Assembly (NCBI GenBank): GCA_900543415.1
Contig: UQRE01000010.1
Location: forward strand, 1 to 62,447
DNA from: an uncultured Dorea sp.
Lineage (GTDB): Bacteria; Bacillota; Clostridia; Lachnospirales; Lachnospiraceae
Reading direction: 5' to 3'
DNA length: 62,447 nt
Shown here piece by piece: positions 62,384 through 62,447 of the stretch. A model generated the notes under the pieces. That model had not been told where the DNA came from. It saw only the letters and a program-made list of their open reading frames with translations, and ran no database searches. A program made the translations under genes and the position numbers. The first letter of the stretch is position 1, and each line of letters opens with the position of its first letter.

Positions 62384-62447
62384 TTAATGGGACATAAATC
62401 CCTGCATTCTACACTCATCTATATCCACCTTGCCTCCTATAATGCCA

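Noticed and set aside
1..62447. CRISPR array
   Set aside because: No regularly spaced repeats of CRISPR length were found; the repeats noted are operators, terminators and IS ends.

Overview
The window looks like chromosomal DNA of an anaerobic, spore-forming Clostridia member, most likely a Lachnospiraceae gut bacterium. Pointers are the sporulation sigma factor gene sigH next to rlmB, mrnC, cysS and cysE, T-box leaders on aminoacyl-tRNA synthetase and amino-acid genes, an ACT-independent MetA of the Glu111 acetyltransferase type, AG-rich Shine-Dalgarno sites before nearly every gene, and several antimicrobial-peptide response modules. I could not run a database search, so the family placement is inference. 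Almost every gene is on the minus strand; only the flavin reductase, the transposase, two small genes (16409, 20119) and the SpoIID-like protein are on the plus strand.

Layout: 1-2142 holds an SOS-type Y-family polymerase and a YolD-like partner, headed by a long inverted repeat with two LexA-box-like cores. 2180-10536 is metabolic and accessory: FMN dehydrogenase, Nudix hydrolase, membrane-bound XRE regulator, a flavin reductase beside the stump of an HxlR regulator, an ArsR/ArsP-type permease pair with two visible operators, metA and an AI-2E-family membrane protein. 10625-15107 is a threonine-T-box operon (thioesterase, thrS) into which a complete IS1380-family element (12587-14236, 5-bp target duplication) has inserted. 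15104-25181 holds ydcF-like, SEC-C, purA, cls, a MocR regulator, glnS and a MATE exporter. 25246-30719 carries tRNA-Thr, sigH, rlmB, an XRE/membrane-protein pair and a cysteine T-box operon cysE-cysS-mrnC.

30749-33092 pairs a dipeptidase with a DUF819 membrane protein. 33371-38546 is a tight run of five genes (DedA, glycosyltransferase, acyltransferase, response regulator, histidine kinase) that looks like a regulated membrane-lipid operon. 39098-43682 is a complete Bce-type peptide-sensing and detoxification module with a BceR-like operator. 43824-48377 has a SpoIID/peptidoglycan-binding protein, a second ABC exporter, a flavodoxin and a TetR regulator. 48624-53659 is the conserved pyrH-frr-uppS-cdsA-dxr-rseP operon for nucleotides, ribosome recycling, isoprenoid, phospholipid and envelope stress functions. 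53783-56619 has a MATE exporter and BrnQ. 56739-61093 is a Cpr/LanFEG-type lantibiotic-immunity transporter with its own two-component system and no lantibiotic structural gene. The right edge holds the 3' part of a secreted DUF4353 repeat protein whose 5' end is interrupted by an in-frame stop.

No CRISPR array, prophage, rRNA or clearly new multi-gene system is visible. The most informative oddities are the IS between thrS and its T-box, the in-frame YolD fusion with an internal ribosome binding site, the paired LexA-like dyads, the five-gene lipid/two-component operon, and several small broken genes.
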